Assembly: GCF_902686445.1 (NCBI RefSeq)
Contig: NC_062232.1
Location: forward strand, 87,530,932-87,594,931
Length of the DNA: 64,000 nucleotides
DNA from: Sciurus carolinensis
Lineage: Eukaryota; Chordata; Mammalia; Rodentia; Sciuridae
Direction of reading: 5' to 3'
In this document: positions 60,371 to 64,000 of the stretch, in pieces
Position numbering within the stretch: position 1 is the stretch's first letter
How the letters are laid out: the number at the start of each line of letters is the position of its first letter
Translations under genes and position numbers: made by a program
The notes under the pieces: generated by a model
Database searches by the model: none
Told to the model about the DNA's origin: nothing
Seen by the model: the letters and a program-made list of their open reading frames with translations, nothing else

Positions 60371-61770
60371 CTTGCCTCAGAGGTCTATATCACTTTCTCA
60401 AACTACTTAATTAACCTTGCCTGTCAAGGGACTTGGAATTAATTTCTAAGGAAGAGATTGAAAAGCACTGTGAGGGAACTACACAAAGTCAATGAATTTG
60501 ACACCCCTGAATGGAGATCATTTATCTTATTCATTAACTTGACTTTTTTGCACCAAAGAGACTTACCCCAGAGGCCAAGAAAGCATTTGTGTACTGTTTT
60601 TGGGAGGGGACAGAGCTTAGTCCTCCTGATCCAAGACCCAATCATCAATTCCAAACTCACCTTCACCCTCTTGAAGTTTGCTCTTATGTCTCAGTGTTTC
60701 TAAGGCACATGTATACATTAGTAATGGCTATAACTTAAATACATGCATCCTCAGGGCAGACTTACTGTTTCTGAAAAACCTTCATCTTTGTCTCCTTTCA
60801 GTTATGGATCTTGGACATGGCTTCCACGTAAGTACATACAATAGAGACTACCTAAAAGTTCACATCCCCAGGACAAAATATGTTTTCACAGTCCAAGAGA
60901 AACCACTGTGCCACAGTCCAGGTCCACCCACTGTAAACAGCAGTGATTAACAAATATACCAGACTTTGAAAAAAGGAACCTACAACCTGTTTCTGACCTG
61001 TCTCCTCTATCTGCCTACACCAAGTCCCAAATGAAGAGGCCAAAACAAATTCCAGATAAGTATAGTATCTAGCCTTAATTTCTAAGATGTCATCTTGGAA
61101 GTCTGAGAATTATGTGGATAAGCCATACATTCAGCATGGTATTTTATAATAGAAGAAAAAACTTAGAGAAGTGTGGAAGTGCAAGCACATGTGAATAAAC
61201 TCCTAGAGACACTGGAAGCCCCACATGGCAAAGAGAATAGCTGAGACTTCATGCCCCATGGAGTTTCCTAAAACATTGAAGAAGAACCACAGGATTGAAA
61301 GAAAGGTTCAGTAGGCATCAAGACAATGTTATTAGAGGGGCCCTATGAAGGTCAGTGTGGGAATACACCAATGAAGCAAATGCCTATGGAAATGGACAGT
61401 AGCCAGTTTGGACCAGGAATATTAGTAGAAGCCAATATAGACAGATGTTCACTACCCTGGACAAGAAACTTGTCCCCTGATATCAAGTCAATGCATGAGC
61501 AAATCTTATCTTTTTTGTTAGTTAAATTATCATGAGATAGTAATAAATAGTTGGGAAAAATCTTGATATGGGTCATATAGTCAACTAAAAAGGGAGGAAA
61601 TCTTAATAAATGACTAAAGAAGTTGATGTGCTATTAGAAGAGTTGAGTGGTCAAGATCAATGTTCAGTGAAGTTATAGAAAAATATAGCAAAATTTTTTT
61701 CAATTCCATAAGCTGCTTCAGATAAATGTTCACAAACTCATTACTCATGATATTAGTGAGCTCCAGAAAA
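60371..61770. other. Intergenic, unclassified
   Basis: Moderate GC, no young repeat recognised. Short open frames (60678-60950, 61326-61535) show no known domain. Could hold an old unrecognised element. Confidence 0.4.
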
Positions 61771-61772
61771 AT

Positions 61773-61812
<40 letters not shown>

Positions 61813-61833
61813 ATTGAGAGAGAGAGAGAGAGA
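61773..61833. repeat. (TA)n(GA)n microsatellite within a perfect palindrome
   Basis: AATATCA, about 16 TA units, then TGATATT, followed by (GA)8 or so. Confidence 0.95.
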
Positions 61834-61834
61834 T

Positions 61835-62140
61835 TTTATAGAATTCACTTACATGATTGTGGAGATTGACAAGTCTGAAATCAGCAAGGCTGGAAGGATG
61901 GAGTCCCAGAAAATAGTAGATTTTGCAGTGTCAGATTCAAAGCAGTCTGGAGTCAAAATTTCTTCTTTTTTCAGATATTTCACTCCTTTTTCATAAAACT
62001 TTCAACTGAAGTATAATCCGCTTCACTCACAGTCTATTGATAGAAATGTTCATCATATTTATTAACATCTTCACAGCAACCAAAAACTGAGCCTTGTAGC
62101 CTAGCATAGTTGACACATAAAATTACACATCACAGTCATC
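61835..62140 (-). mobile_element. Old interspersed repeat (LTR-type by wording), antisense
   Basis: 'acttacatgattgtggagat', 'tgacaagtctgaaatcagca', 'ccgcttcactcacagtctat' and 'gttgacacataaaattacac' match a widespread mammalian repeat that I remember but cannot name with certainty. Confidence 0.5.
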
Positions 62141-62599
62141 ATAACAAAGGAGAATTTTAGACAATTATGTGTGCAGAGTAGTTACCTCCCAAAATACACT
62201 AATGTTTATATTACATGATGTAGTCCATCACTTGCTCCATGACAGTGCTATGTCAGTGATCAGGGTCCCCTCTCTACAGGAAATCATACTAGACCTTTTA
62301 GCCATGTAGTCTCTGAGAATGAGGAGAAAATCTGTGACTTACATAACCTTCCAGAAGAGCCTGCTGCTATCACTAGGTCTGTAGCTGGTAGTGACTTACG
62401 TTAGTTCCTTGATAGTCTTATGAAATGGATGAACTCAAGTTAATATTAACAGTAGTATCACAGGTGCTGTTCCCGGATGACACAAGACAATCTGCCAACT
62501 TTAGGCCATTTCTTGTGCTAGGTGTTAGACACAAATGGTGACAAAGGAGACCTTGACTCAACCTTCAGAAATCCTTGTTCTGATGGAACTCAAATCAAA

Positions 62600-62720
62600 A
62601 GCAGTGGTTCTTACCCTGACTGTGTATAAGAACAACCTGAGGTTCTTCAAAAATACTCATGTCTGAATCTCAGCTGCAATTACTCTGATTTGGTTAAACT
62701 TTTTAATTATCTACCAGAAT
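62600..62720 (+). mobile_element. MER5-like hAT DNA transposon relic
   Basis: 'gcagtggttcttaccctgac', 'aagaacaacctgaggttctt' and 'aaaatactcatgtctgaatc' match the left half of MER5 elements. Confidence 0.75.
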
Positions 62721-63690
62721 GGAGGGTGGTTCTGGCAGCAGGAAAGCAACCAGAAGCAGGAGAAATTAGTAGCTACAAGAATAGTCAGTGTCTACCCTGC
62801 CTCCCTTATACTTTTCCTAGGCTCCAAGTATGACTTTTCCTTTTATAAGCTGAGATTGTGGTCTGGATGTAGCTTTGCCATATCTGTAGGTTTCACACAG
62901 CAGAAACAAAATTTTGAGAGAGTAGATTCATCAATCTAAAGTCCCATTGTAATAAAGAAAACCTAGGTTCAGGAAGTCTGAATGCACTTGTATACTGGGT
63001 AGAAAAGGCAGGCTGAAGAGATCAGGACATGCCTGTGAGATGGGAAGTTTTCCCAGAGCAAGTGTGTGCCCGGGGGTGGTCTGGGATGGGAGGTGCCAGT
63101 GCAATCAGGGTCCTTGGAAGCCCTGGATGGAACGCAACAAAGCAGAAATGCAGGAGATGAGCTGGAATTGGGAGTTTGGCACATTGGAGGCCTGGATATA
63201 TTCCCATGGGAAAGACCCAAGAATGAGTGCTTCTGGGCTGTTTAACACCAATACCCTTGGGGGCTACTGGCCCACCTTTTGAAAACATCTTTCTCTAATT
63301 CAATCAAAATCCTAGTGGGAGTAAAAAATATTGGAGTGAACATACATAATAAAAATGCCCAGATCTTAAGTGTACATTTTGATGAATCATCACCAGGTGC
63401 ACACACCTGAACCCCATCCATCAGGAAACCACATCACCAGTGCCCAGAGATCATCTAAATATCTGTGGGACAGGTGCATTCCTCCTCTTCAACATAAGGG
63501 AAATTGGACTCCAAAAAGCCTTTAACTTGCCCTAGAAGTTTGTTCCTTGTACATTTTTCACATGCAAGAATTAACATGTGAGCATGTAAATAGATTATTA
63601 AATAGATTGTAATTAGTACTACAACAGTGGATGTCAGGGAGAAGAACCAGTGGGAACAGGGAGAAAAGAAATACTAAGTCTGCTTATGAA
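62721..63690. other. Intergenic, unclassified
   Basis: Includes a locally GC-richer block at 63010-63290 with overlapping short open frames but no recognisable protein. Confidence 0.45.
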
Positions 63691-63694
63691 AATC

Positions 63695-63838
63695 AGGATT
63701 TGTAGCTAGGTGATAGAGCACTTGCCTAGCACATGTTAGGCACTGGATTCCTTCCTCAGCACCACATGAAAAATAAATAAATAAATAAAATAAAATAAAG
63801 GTATTGTGTCCATCTACAGCAAAAAATATTTTTAAAAT
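63695..63838 (+). mobile_element. ID SINE, sense
   Basis: 'gatttgtagctaggtgatag', 'gcacttgcctagcacatgtt' and an A-rich squirrel-type tail. Imperfect flanking repeat around ATCAGGA on both sides. Confidence 0.88.
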
Positions 63839-64000
63839 ATCAGGAATCACTTCACCAGAGAAGCTATATTTGAACTATGCTTTCCTTTTTTAATGTTTAA
63901 AAGACTATAGATAAGTACTGAAAATAATACGAGAACCAGATGCCAAAAATGCAGTACAGAAAATGTTTATGTATTTCCTTTATTCCTTGAAAAATAAGTA

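Noticed and set aside
60678..61535. Short open frames in the 60.4-61.7 kb block
   Set aside because: No known domain, no splice structure matching a gene, no sign of the next known gene downstream of NRK.

Overview
The window is mammalian nuclear DNA, almost certainly from a squirrel-family rodent (ground squirrel, marmot or a relative). The main evidence is the SINEs: composite elements with a 7SL-derived B1-like half joined to a tRNA-Ala-derived ID half, and ID elements with the tail ending 'tattgtgtccatctacaac'. The single gene recognised is NRK (Nik-related kinase), which is X-linked in placental mammals, so this is inferred to be the X chromosome. The high L1 load fits that.

1-20.9 kb: the 3' part of NRK on the + strand. 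Seven coding exons with canonical GT-AG boundaries and matching phases encode about 315 C-terminal residues, essentially the CNH (citron homology) domain. They end at TAA 17948-17950. A repeat-poor stretch to about 20.95 kb is the likely 3' UTR. Between coding exons 3 and 4 lies an eighth exon-like block (8475-8618). It is 48 open codons that match what I recall as part of the NRK CNH domain in other mammals, but here it cannot be joined in frame to exon 3 by a canonical splice site. This is the most interesting observation in the window.

20.9-64 kb: intergenic DNA downstream of NRK. I see no further host gene. It holds a 500-bp solo LTR with a perfect 6-bp target duplication (21.8-22.3 kb); several L1 copies of different ages, often nested or inverted (26-29, 29.5-32, 32.8-34.9, 45.1-54.6, 56.7-57.8, 59.5-60.4 kb); MaLR-type LTRs; MIR and MER5 relics; B1/ID SINEs; microsatellites; a very short twin-primed L1 with an inverted copy of its own target site (41.9 kb); and a 69-bp TA-flanked palindrome (44.1 kb).

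The largest element is a near full-length L1 in minus orientation (about 46.47-52.75 kb). It split an older antisense L1 whose two halves remain on either side. All L1 reading frames are broken. Repeat family names come from recognition by eye, not from a database search, so subfamily assignments are approximate. No RNA gene, CRISPR array or prokaryotic feature was seen.
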